This document shows, piece after piece, positions 53,098 through 64,000 of a stretch of 64,000 nt of DNA; the stretch's first letter is position 1; each line of letters opens with the position of its first letter. Both the position numbers and the translations under genes were made by a program. The DNA is taken from positions 4,836,013-4,900,012 of the forward strand of contig BCJU01000001.1 of assembly GCA_001600355.1 (NCBI GenBank), written 5' to 3'. The notes under the pieces are model-generated. The model was not told the DNA's origin and did no database searches. It saw only the letters and a list, made by a program, of their open reading frames with translations. This DNA comes from Meira nashicola (taxonomy: Eukaryota; Basidiomycota; Exobasidiomycetes; Exobasidiales; Brachybasidiaceae).

Positions 53098-53528
53098 GAT
53101 TACGATGGCTTTGTGTGGTGATGGTGAAAGAATGAAAAAAGTGGAAACTTTTAGAGATAAGTTTTAGAGATAATGAAAATAATGACGACATTTAAACGAT
53201 CTAATCCATATCTTCATTCACCACATGGTTCTACTCCACAGATTTAAAGTTAAGCACAGCCTTTGGAAAAGAGTACTACACTTTCTACTTCCCGCTTCCG
53301 CCGGTCCATATGAAAGAAAGCCTTGTTAGCGTCAAATCGTTGTCTTCGTGTGGGTTCAGCAACCATGCGGTTAATGTGTGTGTGTGTGTGTGTGTTTGAG
53401 ATAGGAAAACGCGAAATATAAAGTTACGCGTCTAATTTAACAAGGTGTTGTTCTTTTTTACACGTAGTCTACATCCTTTTGCTCATTTCATCATCATTTT
53501 ACAAGATTATGACATCCGCTATACAATA
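53098..53528. promoter_or_regulatory. Divergent upstream region with TG repeat
   Basis: 431 bases between the GPI-protein and POT1-like starts, with a (TG)10 run at 53375-53395 and no gene. Confidence 0.45.
53375..53395. repeat. (TG)10 microsatellite
   Basis: Perfect TG dinucleotide run upstream of the POT1-like gene; a similar run at 27149-27166 and AC runs at 23080-23095 and near 20967 sit in other intergenic gaps. Confidence 0.8.
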
Positions 53529-55613
53529 ATGAAAGGACAAAATAAACATTTGGTTTCATGTGATGCCATAACTTCATCAACTTCTGAAAATCAAAATCAT
53601 AATATACACTCAAAAACGCAAAAGAAGCAAATTTCACATCTAAGTGAACAATACAAATTAGATGAAGAGAAAGAGAGTAGATTAGGTCGATTATGTCATA
53701 CAGCACAATGGATTATAAAGATTGCACAAAATCGCGGGGCTATGGCATGTTTAATGGTAAAAAGTGTAGAGTATGTTGGAAGAAAAGAGGGAGCATGGAC
53801 AGTAATAATTCAAACTGCAGATAATCAAAGATTAAATCTCTCTTTTCCCGGTCGTTGGTTTGAAGAAGCAAAAAAGTACTTTGTACCTCATCAATGTAAT
53901 CCTTTCATCATTTCAGGCACAGGAGTAATCATTCATCCAAGCAGTGATAGGTTGATATTCTCAGGAGGTACTTGTTGTCTATATATGCTAGACATTTCAC
54001 AATTCAAGACCGATACGAAGCATTCGACGTGGCACGGTTGGCTTGATGTAAGTGAGCAAGTAGTTGTAGAAACACCAAGCTTATGCGAGACATCAAACGA
54101 AGCTGCTGAAGATGCCTCAATAGATGACGATGATGAAGATGATACGCAAAATGAACCTACGCCAACACCTCCAAAGGCTCGACAGGTTTTGGCACCTGTC
54201 AAACAGACAGGCATACCCACACCTCCTGCAGATTTTGTAGAAACGAAACAAAAGGTTCAGACAAACATCCCCAAAAGTGTTCCTAAGAAAGAAGCTGTGC
54301 CATTCAATCTTTCAGCAAAGAGGAAAACGGTTGATGAAGAAGATCCACCGACAAATCCGACTCAGAAACAGCGTTCAATCACCTTATCATCAGAACCTGA
54401 TTGGCTTGATACCCCTGCATCGGTTAAAATCGATAAACGTTCGAATGTAAATGAGCCTTCAGATACGCCTAAATCATTATTTTCAGTCAAGAGAAGCAAT
54501 TCAGATACATCAGAAAGGTCTACAATACCCAATCAAACAAGTTCATCAAACAACAATTTCAGAGGGGCCAAGATGATGTCAAAGAAAGCCATTGCTGAAG
54601 CTCAAGAGGAACGTATGATAGGAGGACATCTGATCACACCTATTTGCAAATTAGCCTATTTATATAAAAAGCAAAACACTTTTGGACTCGTTACTTCAAA
54701 TGAACAAATTTTCAGAGCAGGAGGCGGCACAGGTGATTTTAAACTTACAGTGTATCTCGAAGACGTTTTTCCTTTGCAAGGTGACAAAATTTCGATCACA
54801 TTCAATCTTTTCGAAGGAGATCAAAGTCATCTTCCTGTTTGTAGAGCAGGAGATATGCTTGCAATTTTGAATTTCGCTACAAAGACATTTAATGGTGTAG
54901 TTCAAGGAACAGGATATAGAGGTTCAGGCTGGATAGTCTTATCAGCAGAAACGGGTAAATTTCGATTTTCCAAAAATTTAGAGATGGCAAGGCCTATGAT
55001 ACTTTGTGATGAGATGCGAACGCATTTTGATCGAATGTACAAAAGTATAGGTACGCCTGCTCCCATACAAAATCGAAGGCGTAGACAAATGAAATTATCG
55101 GATGTCGAACCGACTGTATTCTTTAATGCAGAAGTACAGGTTGTTTCTACTTGGGATGGTGTTCACCCTTGCATTTATGTGACCGATTATACCACCCATC
55201 CTGATCTTCCTATGGCACAAGATGTTCGTTTGAACGTTTATTCACAAGAGGATTTAAAAAATCAAAGGGATATCAGAGAAAGTGAAGGTGGCGGTCGTGT
55301 GATGCCAATTTACGTTTGGGAAGGTTATCGAGATATTTTAGCTGATATTAAACCTGGTGATTATTTAACTTTACGTAACGTTCGTCCAAAATTGAATCCG
55401 GCCAATTTCTTAGAAGGTAATTTAGGTGATAAAGAAGACGGCATGAATCCTAGCCGAATTAATGTTTATCACATTCATGATGAAGATATAATTAAAGCAA
55501 TCGAAGAAAGACGAGAAGCTTATCAAGAAGAAGCAGCGATTGCCAAAGCAGAGTCATTTTTTCAACAAAGCAGTTCAACAACTTCCACTCCTTATACAGC
55601 CACGCCCAATTAA
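53529..55613 (+). CDS. POT1-like telomere single-strand-binding protein
   Basis: 694-aa protein. A first OB-like region (about 65-175) includes SFPGRWFEEAKKYFVPHQCN. After an acidic, Pro-rich linker there are two more OB-type segments: PICKLAYLYKKQ ... HLPVCRAGDMLAILNFATKT ... FNGVVQGTGYRGSGWIVLSA, matching Pot1 OB1 (strand pattern and 'RAGDxxxLxN'), and VFFNAEVQVVSTWDGVHPCI ... ILADIKPGDYLTLRNVRP, matching Pot1 OB2. Pot1 caps the telomeric 3' overhang in shelterin. The ATG at 53529 is the first in frame. The extra N-terminal OB and weak identity leave some doubt. Confidence 0.7.
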   Translation: MKGQNKHLVSCDAITSSTSENQNHNIHSKTQKKQISHLSEQYKLDEEKESRLGRLCHTAQWIIKIAQNRGAMACLMVKSVEYVGRKEGAWTVIIQTADNQRLNLSFPGRWFEEAKKYFVPHQCNPFIISGTGVIIHPSSDRLIFSGGTCCLYMLDISQFKTDTKHSTWHGWLDVSEQVVVETPSLCETSNEAAEDASIDDDDEDDTQNEPTPTPPKARQVLAPVKQTGIPTPPADFVETKQKVQTNIPKSVPKKEAVPFNLSAKRKTVDEEDPPTNPTQKQRSITLSSEPDWLDTPASVKIDKRSNVNEPSDTPKSLFSVKRSNSDTSERSTIPNQTSSSNNNFRGAKMMSKKAIAEAQEERMIGGHLITPICKLAYLYKKQNTFGLVTSNEQIFRAGGGTGDFKLTVYLEDVFPLQGDKISITFNLFEGDQSHLPVCRAGDMLAILNFATKTFNGVVQGTGYRGSGWIVLSAETGKFRFSKNLEMARPMILCDEMRTHFDRMYKSIGTPAPIQNRRRRQMKLSDVEPTVFFNAEVQVVSTWDGVHPCIYVTDYTTHPDLPMAQDVRLNVYSQEDLKNQRDIRESEGGGRVMPIYVWEGYRDILADIKPGDYLTLRNVRPKLNPANFLEGNLGDKEDGMNPSRINVYHIHDEDIIKAIEERREAYQEEAAIAKAESFFQQSSSTTSTPYTATPN

Positions 55614-55902
55614 AAGACTATGAAGGCACAGAAAATGTTATATATACCCAAATCGTTTAAACAATTTCACTTACTGTAGAACATATGTTCCATGAATCTT
55701 TGTCTTCTTGTACACATAGTACTGATACAGTGTGAGTGTGTATTTTCTCACGTATTTTAATCGAACTTGTTTCGCACGCGTAGCGTATTAATTAATGCCA
55801 ATCCAACCAACACTTTCTGTCCTTGTATAATTTTGGCCGATTACGCTCATCATATTCATCATGCAATACCTCATATAATTGGCGAATTGCAAGTATGTCG
55901 AT

Positions 55903-56802
55903 ATGTCATACGATGATAGAAGTCATGTGATTGGCGTCGGGCAACCATCACTAGAAGAATATGAGAATGTAAAGGATGAAAATGATGCAATGCAACTTGA
56001 AAGTAGGGTGAAAGATGCTATGTTAGGCAAACACTCCCCTTTCAATGAAAAGAACAACAATTCATCCTCGCTACGGTTCGTATTAGCACTCGATATTGGA
56101 TATTCTACAAATTCAAATTTAAACGTCGCAGCTGGTATCATTTACGATACAATTTCTAATGAGATTGTAGTACAAAAAGTTCTATCACAATCAATACCTT
56201 CTTTCGAATACAAACCCGGCTTATTGGCATTTCGTGAAGTACCTCTTTTGGCAAAAGTTGCAAAAGATTTACTTTCTGATGAAAGCTATACAAATCTAGC
56301 AACAGCAAATCTACATCAAACAACTGCTAATGATATCGTTTTGATGTGTGATGGTAATGGAACTTTACATCCGAGATTATGCGGACTTGCTTGTCATTTG
56401 GGTATCTTGTTCGGATTGCCTGCTTTTGGTGTTGGTAAAACATATTTGATTGGAGCTCCGAAAGATTTTCATAATTCAAGTGATGAATTTGCGTACTCTC
56501 TCACTAGTCAATCTCACATCAAAGATCCTGATAAGGTAGACTTTCATCCACTCAAAAGCATTTTGCCTAGCCTTCGTGGAAGTATGATACCACTTTACGT
56601 TCAAAACCAATTAGCCGGTCATATGCTAAGAACACAAGATAATGTTAATCCTTTATTCGTTTCAAGTGGTATAGGTATTTCGCAAATTGATGCAGTAAAA
56701 ATGACTTTGGCTCTTTGTACGGAGTATAGACAGCCAGAACCAATTAGAATAGTTGACCATCTCGGTCGTATGGAAATTCGAAGGCTAGAGAAAGACAAAT
56801 GA
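55903..56802 (+). CDS. Endonuclease V
   Basis: 299-aa DNA/RNA repair nuclease; the family cuts next to inosine. Motifs: ALDIGYS (metal Asp), VAAGIIYD, YKPGLLAFREVPLL (metal Glu), LMCDGNGTLHPRLCGLACHL with the catalytic Asp and His, then GLPAFGVGKTYLIG. A second part with SGIGISQIDAVKMTLALCTE closes the fold, as in eukaryotic members. The region before residue 60 is short and lacks the usual WxxEQ segment, so a missed exon or relaxed N-terminus is possible. Start chosen at the first in-frame ATG (55903). Same strand as the POT1-like gene. Confidence 0.88.
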   Translation: MSYDDRSHVIGVGQPSLEEYENVKDENDAMQLESRVKDAMLGKHSPFNEKNNNSSSLRFVLALDIGYSTNSNLNVAAGIIYDTISNEIVVQKVLSQSIPSFEYKPGLLAFREVPLLAKVAKDLLSDESYTNLATANLHQTTANDIVLMCDGNGTLHPRLCGLACHLGILFGLPAFGVGKTYLIGAPKDFHNSSDEFAYSLTSQSHIKDPDKVDFHPLKSILPSLRGSMIPLYVQNQLAGHMLRTQDNVNPLFVSSGIGISQIDAVKMTLALCTEYRQPEPIRIVDHLGRMEIRRLEKDK

Positions 56803-57066
56803 CTACGCATTTAACAAAAACATACATTTCAATCCTCACTCACTGTATATACAATGCATATTTTTATTTCTCAGATAGCATAAAGAAGAGCAAACGATAT
56901 AAGAAAACCTACAATAAAAGAGAATAAAAAGAAAAAGACAAAACAGAACCAACAGATCAAATACAGTTTGGCATGGTAAAGGGAAAAAGAGGGCGGGGAA
57001 TGAAAAGAGCATGTACAGTAGAAGCGAAGAGCGTTTGGAAATTTTACAAAAAAGCTTGCATTATTA

Positions 57067-60000
57067 TCAAGCATAGAATTTCTTGTTGATCAAATGGATG
57101 AGCAAATTGAGATTGACCGTACAAGCTCGGTCCATGAGACTTAATGTACTTTGTCCGCTAAATTGCGCTTCCAAAAGATCTTCGATACGAATATCCACAC
57201 TGCCACCACTAACGCCCAAAACGCTAGCATCGATAGTGAATAGACCAGGTTCATCACTGCTGATCGTTAAATGAATTTGATCATATTGTTTTTCAGAGAA
57301 TTGGTCCAAAGAAAGTAAAACTCCTTTTTCGAATAACCTTTGAGCGGTGTAACGGTATGAGCCAAATTTGGGCATCTTTCCTGATGCTTTAAGATTGCGA
57401 ACGTGGAAGTATTGTTGTGTGAAAGGCAAAACGAACTTCTTTCGACCTTTCTTTTGCATTGTTGACATAGAAGCATCGATATAACTGTGATAGCTATTAA
57501 TTTGTTCTTCAAGGTAAGCCTTTTTCTCCTTCAAGTTTTGTAAAGTTGTATGCATAGCAACTTTTTCGTTGTGGCGTTGGATACGTTTACGGTGCTTGTT
57601 ACGAATATCAATTGCGATTGCATTCAGCATATCTTGGTATTTATTGGAGCGTGACACTTTGCCCAACTTTTCCAATTCTAACATATTCTCTAACGTACGT
57701 GCTTTAAGTTGCGCAAATGACATCCTACGTACATCTTCCAATCTAGGACTGCGCATTTGCAAGGCCATATCTGCTGGTACTGGCGGCCTTTGTCCACGTT
57801 GACGTTGACGATCTGCAGCCACCTCTAATGAAACAATTTCTTCCCATGTCATCTCATTTTGCTCGGTTACCGGCTCAACAAAGACGTCAACTAATGTCTT
57901 GCCCGATTGAACCTTCAATAAGCAGAGCACCAATCTCTTTGTTTCAACAAACAATGCTTTCGTCTCTGCTTCAGGATCTTTGAGTGATGTACGTCTAGAA
58001 AGCAACTCGAATGTGATTTCGGTATCACGAGCTGTGTTTAATTCTTGCGTTGCTGAAACAGGTGGTGCTCCCAATTCGGCCAATGTAACACGTAGAGGAT
58101 CTTCTGACAAAGGTGCCATATGATCCAATTGTTGTGAAACAAGCCAGTGCATGGAATAGATCTCGTTGGGTGAGATATAGATCACAGGACGCTGAGGAAC
58201 GGTGTGGTCCAAGAACTCATCAGCATTGAAATGTTGTTCGGCATCTTGTACTTCAACAACACCCAAGAGCCATTCGTTGAATCGATTACTGGCTTGTTGT
58301 ACATACTCATTCAATGGTTGCAAGTATGGATTATCATCAGAGAATAATTTTCCAGCTGCGATCTGAGTGAGCATCTTGGAAATTTCTGCCAAATTCTTGC
58401 GTTGCATCGGTCCAACCAATCTTTCAACAACATCAAATCCTTCTGGAGCAACAATAGCGGGATTGAGGTAGCGGTAATAGACCAAATTTCCTACAACTTT
58501 GAGAAGAGCGTCTTGACTTTCGTGCGGGAACTTTTCCTGTAGACTTCGGTACATTTCTCTTGCGATATAACGGATTCCAAAAGGCATCTTGTTGGTCGAT
58601 GTTAGGATTGTGTTCAAGAAGAGTTCAGTAGTAGCGCGCAAAGCTTGCAAGTGTCTAATAAAGATCGTTCTTGCCATTGGATCTGCTAATGCTTCGTGGA
58701 AGTTCACTTCAAGAGGTCTTTGACTGGGTTGACCCGTCTCCATCTCCTCTTGATTGATTGTGGCCCGATAGATGGAACATGGATCCGTTTCCAAATCCAA
58801 AGCATCATCATCCATGATTCCACGTACAAGGGGTCCTAGTAAGTCGCGCAAATATTGTCTTTCTTTTGCACCACGATTGTATTGAACGACTAATTTGATG
58901 AATTGTGCATTACCACGAACAAATTCTTGAACGCCTTGGACCAGACTTAATTCTTCATTGACACATCTTTGGAACAATTTTAGCAACAAGAATTCTTCGC
59001 GAGCTTTTTGTGCATATCCAAACAAGGTTAGAACAATCTTTTCCATATGCTTTCGTTGTTTGTCAGCCATCTCGAATCGACCAACACGTGCAAAGAGTCT
59101 TGCAAGATATTCAGGTCTGGTTTGCAACGTATAGAAGAGTTCTTGGTATAGTTCCAGTTTACGTCTTGCTTGCCTGTCAAGCGTGTGTTCTGCAAATGGA
59201 TCACCAGCTGCCGAAAGAAGTGAATTTCTCCTTTGTAATTGTGCATTAGCATCCATGTGGCGAAGCAGACCACGCTCATGCTTGGCTTTGACCAAATCCT
59301 CTATTCCGATCTTGTTCTTAACCAAAAGTGCAATCTTTGTGTCCAATTCGGAGACGTCATTTTCGAGCGTTTGATTCTCACGAATGCTCTTGACGACGAG
59401 TTTACGTAGTCTTTCAACCTCAATTTCATCTTCAAAGTCAAAATCGCTATCGTTGAGCAAATGGCCAAAGTTCTTAATTGTAGAAACGGGAACATTTTTG
59501 CCCATTGTCAAGCTTCTGTATTGTTCACCTTGTTGTTTACCGCGGAACAAGCTTTGAATTTTAACAACTTTGTCCATATGTTCACGATAATGTCTCATCT
59601 TTGATTGGAAAGATCGCTTAGCCAATAGACCACGAATGAGGGATTGCAGGTGAATTGCGACTGGTTCACTATCCACCAAATGTTGTCGCCACCATTCGAA
59701 CTCTCTACGTGCTAAAGCACCTCGAATATGAGCTTGAATACCAACAACATCTGGTTGAACGAATTCCAGCTTCTTTTGTTGTTCAGCATGACGCTTACGC
59801 ACCAAAGCGGCCCGAGCAAGTGATTGCAGACCTCCAATTGATCTCGTGACTTCTGCTTTGTGTAAAGCTGAACGAAGATGGACAAAGTTTCGTCTTGCAA
59901 GAACACCCCGAATTTGAGCTTGAACGGCAACGATACTATCTGTTGAACCCCGCATAGCACGAATGCGATTCAATAAAGCACGTCTGGCCAAAACAGATCT

Positions 60001-62073
60001 GCAAGCGCTTTGCAATCCAATAATACTCTCAGTAGCATCTGCCAAGGCAAAGATGCGTTTTTGGTAGGCTTGTCTTGCCTGCATGGCTCTGATTGCTGCT
60101 TGTACAGATGGCATTGCTCGATTGACGATGCGATCATCTTCATCCTTCTTTCTTTGAGCAGCTTCTGCCGCGATTCGACGTGCTTCTTCTTCTGCTCTTC
60201 TACGGGCCATTTCTTCTTCTACTTCACGTTGTCTTCTGCGTTCTTCAATAAGCTTTCTATGGTACGCTCTTCGGGCCAAGAATCCTCTTGTAATCGCTTG
60301 AAGAGCAATAACGCTGTCAATGCATTCGTGTAATTCCCGATTCACTCTTTCTTCTTCGGTTTCAGGTTCAGGCTCTGGTTCTTCATTCATTTCTTTCGCC
60401 AAATTTCGTCCGAGAGCGCCAAAGCTAGGCATAGCAACACCAGCAGCATCCAATCCACGTTGTGTTTGTTGCAATTGTGCATCCGTAAACTCCAACTTTC
60501 CGACCAAATTGCCGACTTTTAGGGCACGACCTTGCCTTGCAAGGATGTGACTGAGAGCGTGAATGCAATAAACCACCTTTGGGAAGTTTTTCTTTTCATA
60601 CAAATCAGTTAGTTCAAAGTGGAAAGAATCCGGCAATCCAATCTTTTTGACAAATCGGAAAAAGTAATTAGTGTTGTCGGTGTGACGATATTGCAACTTA
60701 GGATGAACAAAGATTCTTGGTACACATTCAGGCTCAAAGCTTCTTGCCAATTTAGCCAGGAATACACCATCCCGCATTCCATTCTCCATATCCACAATTG
60801 CGCCGAGGTCTTCTCCAACGTGATGCTCCATCCATTCTTTTGCTTCACCACAGTGACAAAGATATTCGTATGCTTGTAAAAGATGTCTTTGTGTATCCAT
60901 CCATTTGCTACTACTACTAAACGGTAAAGCAGATGCGGTAGATGTACGTCCTAATGCCGTCGTTCCCGGTCCATTCTGACGGGCCAATCGAATGCGACCG
61001 GATAGACCGGCAACATCCTCTGCGCCCGTTGTGATACCTGGTAAAACGATCTCGCCTTCTTGATCTTCACTTTCCATTCTGCCTGGTCTGGAAGGTTTCC
61101 AATCATCCTCTGCTTTTCCTCTATTTTCATCCAATACACCAAGTCCAACACGTTCTTTCTTTCCATCGAGACCTTTATTCTTTCCTACAGTCATACGTGG
61201 ATGACCGGCATCGCTAGCGAATCCTGATCCATCAGTCTTTGTTGTGAAATCACGCATGATCTTCAATGCACCCACACTGGATCGCTTCAAATCACTCACA
61301 CCTCCTAAATGAACAGCAGAAGGTGTGTGATGAGTACTTTGAGAATTAGAGCTCCAAAAGCTTCCGCTGTTAGGAGACTTGGGTGAAGAGATCCAAGAAG
61401 AATCTTCCTTTCCAGGCGATCCAGGAGATCTGGTTGGACTATAAGGTGCATCGTGAGATACTTTGGTAGGTGAAACAGGTCTTGCAAAAGGGCTATTGTT
61501 CATCTTTGAAGGAGAACTTGGTCTATAAGTGGAGGATGTCGATCCACCGATATCGCGTGGAACAGGTGGCATGGATAGACCCCTATTATGACGTTGAGAT
61601 CCTGTTGGTGTAGAGAAAGAAGCGCTACTTGTGTTCAATGGTGATCGATTGGATGGCATGTATGAAGAAGTTGGAGTTGCAAGACCATTGCTTGCTCCGA
61701 ATTCGTGCATAGCAGAAGTTGGTGAAGTTGAGCCTCCAGGTGCTCTGAGCTCAGCAGCACGATTTGGGTCCAAAGAGTTAGTATGACGATGTGGCATAGG
61801 ATATCTTCTGATCGAACTTGAATGTGCTAATCCTGTGGCACCATTTATTCCTCTTAAGGGTGTACTAGGATCTGTGGGTATCGATTGTCCATTACCATTT
61901 AGACTTGGCGTTCCTGGCACATTTGTTGTTCCCTCTCTTCCAGCCAAAGAAAAAGATGATGCACCACTTCTAGATCCATTCCTTTCCAATAATTTAGTTT
62001 GATAAGCGAATGGCGAATTACGCGCATTCGCACTTGCTGCCGGCGGTGGAGTTGACTTTGCCGATTCCATCAT
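57067..62073 (-). CDS. IQGAP-family cytokinesis protein (Rng2/Iqg1 type)
   Basis: 1668-aa scaffold of the actomyosin ring. Order: disordered Ser/Pro-rich front (about 1-390); calponin homology domain (about 392-512, DTQRHLLQAYEYLCHCGEAK, GVFLAKLARSFEP, YFFRFVKKIGLPDSFHFE); a row of IQ motifs (about 590-840, e.g. IALQAITRGFLARRAYHRK, IVAVQAQIRGVLARRNF) for calmodulin-type light chains; a RasGAP-related domain (about 980-1330, RYIAREMYRSLQEKFPH, LLKVVGNLVYYRYLNPAIVA); and a RasGAP C-terminal domain (about 1490 to end). All match fungal IQGAP. The ATG at 62073 or 62070 is the start. Assembles the cytokinetic ring by family role. Confidence 0.95.
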   Translation of the reverse strand: MMESAKSTPPPAASANARNSPFAYQTKLLERNGSRSGASSFSLAGREGTTNVPGTPSLNGNGQSIPTDPSTPLRGINGATGLAHSSSIRRYPMPHRHTNSLDPNRAAELRAPGGSTSPTSAMHEFGASNGLATPTSSYMPSNRSPLNTSSASFSTPTGSQRHNRGLSMPPVPRDIGGSTSSTYRPSSPSKMNNSPFARPVSPTKVSHDAPYSPTRSPGSPGKEDSSWISSPKSPNSGSFWSSNSQSTHHTPSAVHLGGVSDLKRSSVGALKIMRDFTTKTDGSGFASDAGHPRMTVGKNKGLDGKKERVGLGVLDENRGKAEDDWKPSRPGRMESEDQEGEIVLPGITTGAEDVAGLSGRIRLARQNGPGTTALGRTSTASALPFSSSSKWMDTQRHLLQAYEYLCHCGEAKEWMEHHVGEDLGAIVDMENGMRDGVFLAKLARSFEPECVPRIFVHPKLQYRHTDNTNYFFRFVKKIGLPDSFHFELTDLYEKKNFPKVVYCIHALSHILARQGRALKVGNLVGKLEFTDAQLQQTQRGLDAAGVAMPSFGALGRNLAKEMNEEPEPEPETEEERVNRELHECIDSVIALQAITRGFLARRAYHRKLIEERRRQREVEEEMARRRAEEEARRIAAEAAQRKKDEDDRIVNRAMPSVQAAIRAMQARQAYQKRIFALADATESIIGLQSACRSVLARRALLNRIRAMRGSTDSIVAVQAQIRGVLARRNFVHLRSALHKAEVTRSIGGLQSLARAALVRKRHAEQQKKLEFVQPDVVGIQAHIRGALARREFEWWRQHLVDSEPVAIHLQSLIRGLLAKRSFQSKMRHYREHMDKVVKIQSLFRGKQQGEQYRSLTMGKNVPVSTIKNFGHLLNDSDFDFEDEIEVERLRKLVVKSIRENQTLENDVSELDTKIALLVKNKIGIEDLVKAKHERGLLRHMDANAQLQRRNSLLSAAGDPFAEHTLDRQARRKLELYQELFYTLQTRPEYLARLFARVGRFEMADKQRKHMEKIVLTLFGYAQKAREEFLLLKLFQRCVNEELSLVQGVQEFVRGNAQFIKLVVQYNRGAKERQYLRDLLGPLVRGIMDDDALDLETDPCSIYRATINQEEMETGQPSQRPLEVNFHEALADPMARTIFIRHLQALRATTELFLNTILTSTNKMPFGIRYIAREMYRSLQEKFPHESQDALLKVVGNLVYYRYLNPAIVAPEGFDVVERLVGPMQRKNLAEISKMLTQIAAGKLFSDDNPYLQPLNEYVQQASNRFNEWLLGVVEVQDAEQHFNADEFLDHTVPQRPVIYISPNEIYSMHWLVSQQLDHMAPLSEDPLRVTLAELGAPPVSATQELNTARDTEITFELLSRRTSLKDPEAETKALFVETKRLVLCLLKVQSGKTLVDVFVEPVTEQNEMTWEEIVSLEVAADRQRQRGQRPPVPADMALQMRSPRLEDVRRMSFAQLKARTLENMLELEKLGKVSRSNKYQDMLNAIAIDIRNKHRKRIQRHNEKVAMHTTLQNLKEKKAYLEEQINSYHSYIDASMSTMQKKGRKKFVLPFTQQYFHVRNLKASGKMPKFGSYRYTAQRLFEKGVLLSLDQFSEKQYDQIHLTISSDEPGLFTIDASVLGVSGGSVDIRIEDLLEAQFSGQSTLSLMDRACTVNLNLLIHLINKKFYA

Positions 62074-63431
62074 TGTTTTGAAATTAGATGGAAGTTGATG
62101 ATCCAATTTGCAGCCTTGCACGAGATAATGATGATGATGGTGGTCGTAGTCTTAAGATGATACAATTTCCCGCTTTGTTGGTCAGCGCGTCTCTTTGCTT
62201 CTATGCATACAAAATGAAAATAATTATCGCCGATGCTGATGACCTTTTCGTCATTTATTGAGCCGATCCCGGTTCCAATTTGCATACGTACGTACACTTG
62301 ATGAGAAGGAAGCGAAATAAAAGGGTACTCAATCAATTAGAAAGTGAACACAGCTTTGCATATTCATCAAAAAAAGGTCATACCTCGGATTAGCGTGCAA
62401 CAAAAGGACAAAATGGCATTTTACCTCTATCAAAAAGTACATTCACTTGCATCTCTCTTTAATAATGCAACTTCATCACACTTGTCTTCTTCCGAAAAAT
62501 AAGATCTGTAATCATCATACTATCGGTGGACAGGGGTCTGGCCGTTTTGGGGAAGTTGATCAGTGTACAAATCCTGCATGTGTTAGGTTTGCTTGTGTGT
62601 TTCTTTGCAAATGCAACCAACACTTTACCTTTTCATGCACTTTCTCACTCAAAAACGCGTACCCCTTTTTCGACTTTTAAGTTTATTTTGATCGTCGGTC
62701 TTAGGTCGCGTCTTTTAGGGGCTCCAAAGCACGTGCAACATTTATACTTTTTTCAAGCTCACAAGTGCGGGAGGGCAACACCTTGCTCAAAATGTTAAGC
62801 AAAGTAACTTTCCAATTTATTGATAACTTTCACCATGAGGAGTCCTCAATGAGAATCACTAAGATCGCACAAAGGCTGGTAACCTACTTAGTGACTAGTT
62901 ATTATAAAATCTTGATGGCATCTATACGAATATAAGCATAGCGGTACATATATTACTCAGGAGTCTTTTTTGCTTGAGAAATGAAAGAAATTTTAATTTT
63001 CCATTTCTCAGAATGAAGAAGAGGAGATTAGCCTTTAAGCAGTGAGATATAAAAAGAAGCAGTAGAACAGCTACATCACACGATACGCCTTGTCCTGGCC
63101 TGAGATAGACTACATACGTACCACTTATACATACATAGAATAATAGCCAAGCGGGGTCACGCAATCAGTGATTGCATAAATTTTTACGCGTATGCTTCAC
63201 ACGCCAAAAGGACATTCATTTCTCCACACGGAAATCTAGGGCTATCGGTGTCTCCTCCGTTCAGGTCCCAATCGCATATAAATTGGCGTTCACATCCATC
63301 CGTACAAATTCCGCTGAAGGGGATTTCATACTCAGTCATCCGCCTTTATTGCACATCCAAAGACGGCAATACGCCCTTCTATTAAGAGTGAAAAAAGAAT
63401 ACGACAACCATCAAGCGACTTAGTAATCAGG
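62074..63431. promoter_or_regulatory. Divergent upstream region of IQGAP and Rab genes
   Basis: 1.36 kb holding both promoters. No credible gene; small frames on both strands have no recognisable features. Confidence 0.45.

Positions 63432-64000
<569 letters not shown>

Noticed and set aside
55892..55920. Possible tiny intron at the endonuclease V start (GTATGT...TAG)
   Set aside because: About 27 nt is too short for a spliceosomal intron.

Overview
This window is nuclear DNA of a fungus, most likely a basidiomycete, and a smut-type yeast-like lineage seems the best guess. The evidence is a compact set of mostly intronless genes, a few short introns (about 65-110 nt) with GT...AG ends, fungal-only families (Zn2Cys6 regulator, Arn-type MFS, MGM101, Mim2-like, DUF3292-like), fairly AT-rich intergenic DNA and no bacterial operon structure. 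The exact lineage cannot be proven by reading alone.

Layout, left to right. 0-8 kb: proteasome subunit RPN2, then two tandem F-box paralogues. 8-18 kb: U1-70K, an INO80F-type protein, MGM101, ESF1, a Ptc6-like PP2C phosphatase, IES6 (start codon split by an intron) and cytochrome c oxidase subunit COX4/5b. 18.6-30 kb: a PhoD-like phosphatase, a GNAT acetyltransferase, a Mim2-like mitochondrial import protein, a transposase-free CENP-B-type DNA-binding protein, a long-tailed Arn-type MFS transporter and a NOP6-like RRM protein. 30-42.5 kb: a Zn2Cys6 regulator, a serine racemase/threonine dehydratase-type PLP enzyme, an unrecognised polyQ protein, a 2.7-kb gene-poor gap and a Shewanella-like phosphatase. 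42.5-46 kb: an SGNH/PC-esterase-like gene whose 1.6-kb intron contains a whole antisense gene. 46-64 kb: a DUF3292/GRAM-type membrane protein, EBP2, a GPI-anchored wall protein, a POT1-like telomere protein, endonuclease V, an IQGAP/Rng2 protein and the 5' part of an unusual Rab GTPase.

There is no evident metabolic cluster. Most genes are housekeeping: ribosome biogenesis (ESF1, NOP6-like, EBP2), INO80 remodelling (INO80F-type, IES6), mitochondrial function (MGM101, COX4, Mim2-like, perhaps the PP2C), telomere and DNA maintenance (POT1-like, endonuclease V) and cytokinesis/trafficking (IQGAP, Rab). The most notable architecture is the nested antisense gene at 43.9-45.5 kb, followed by the split start codon of IES6 and the Rab with two altered GTPase motifs.
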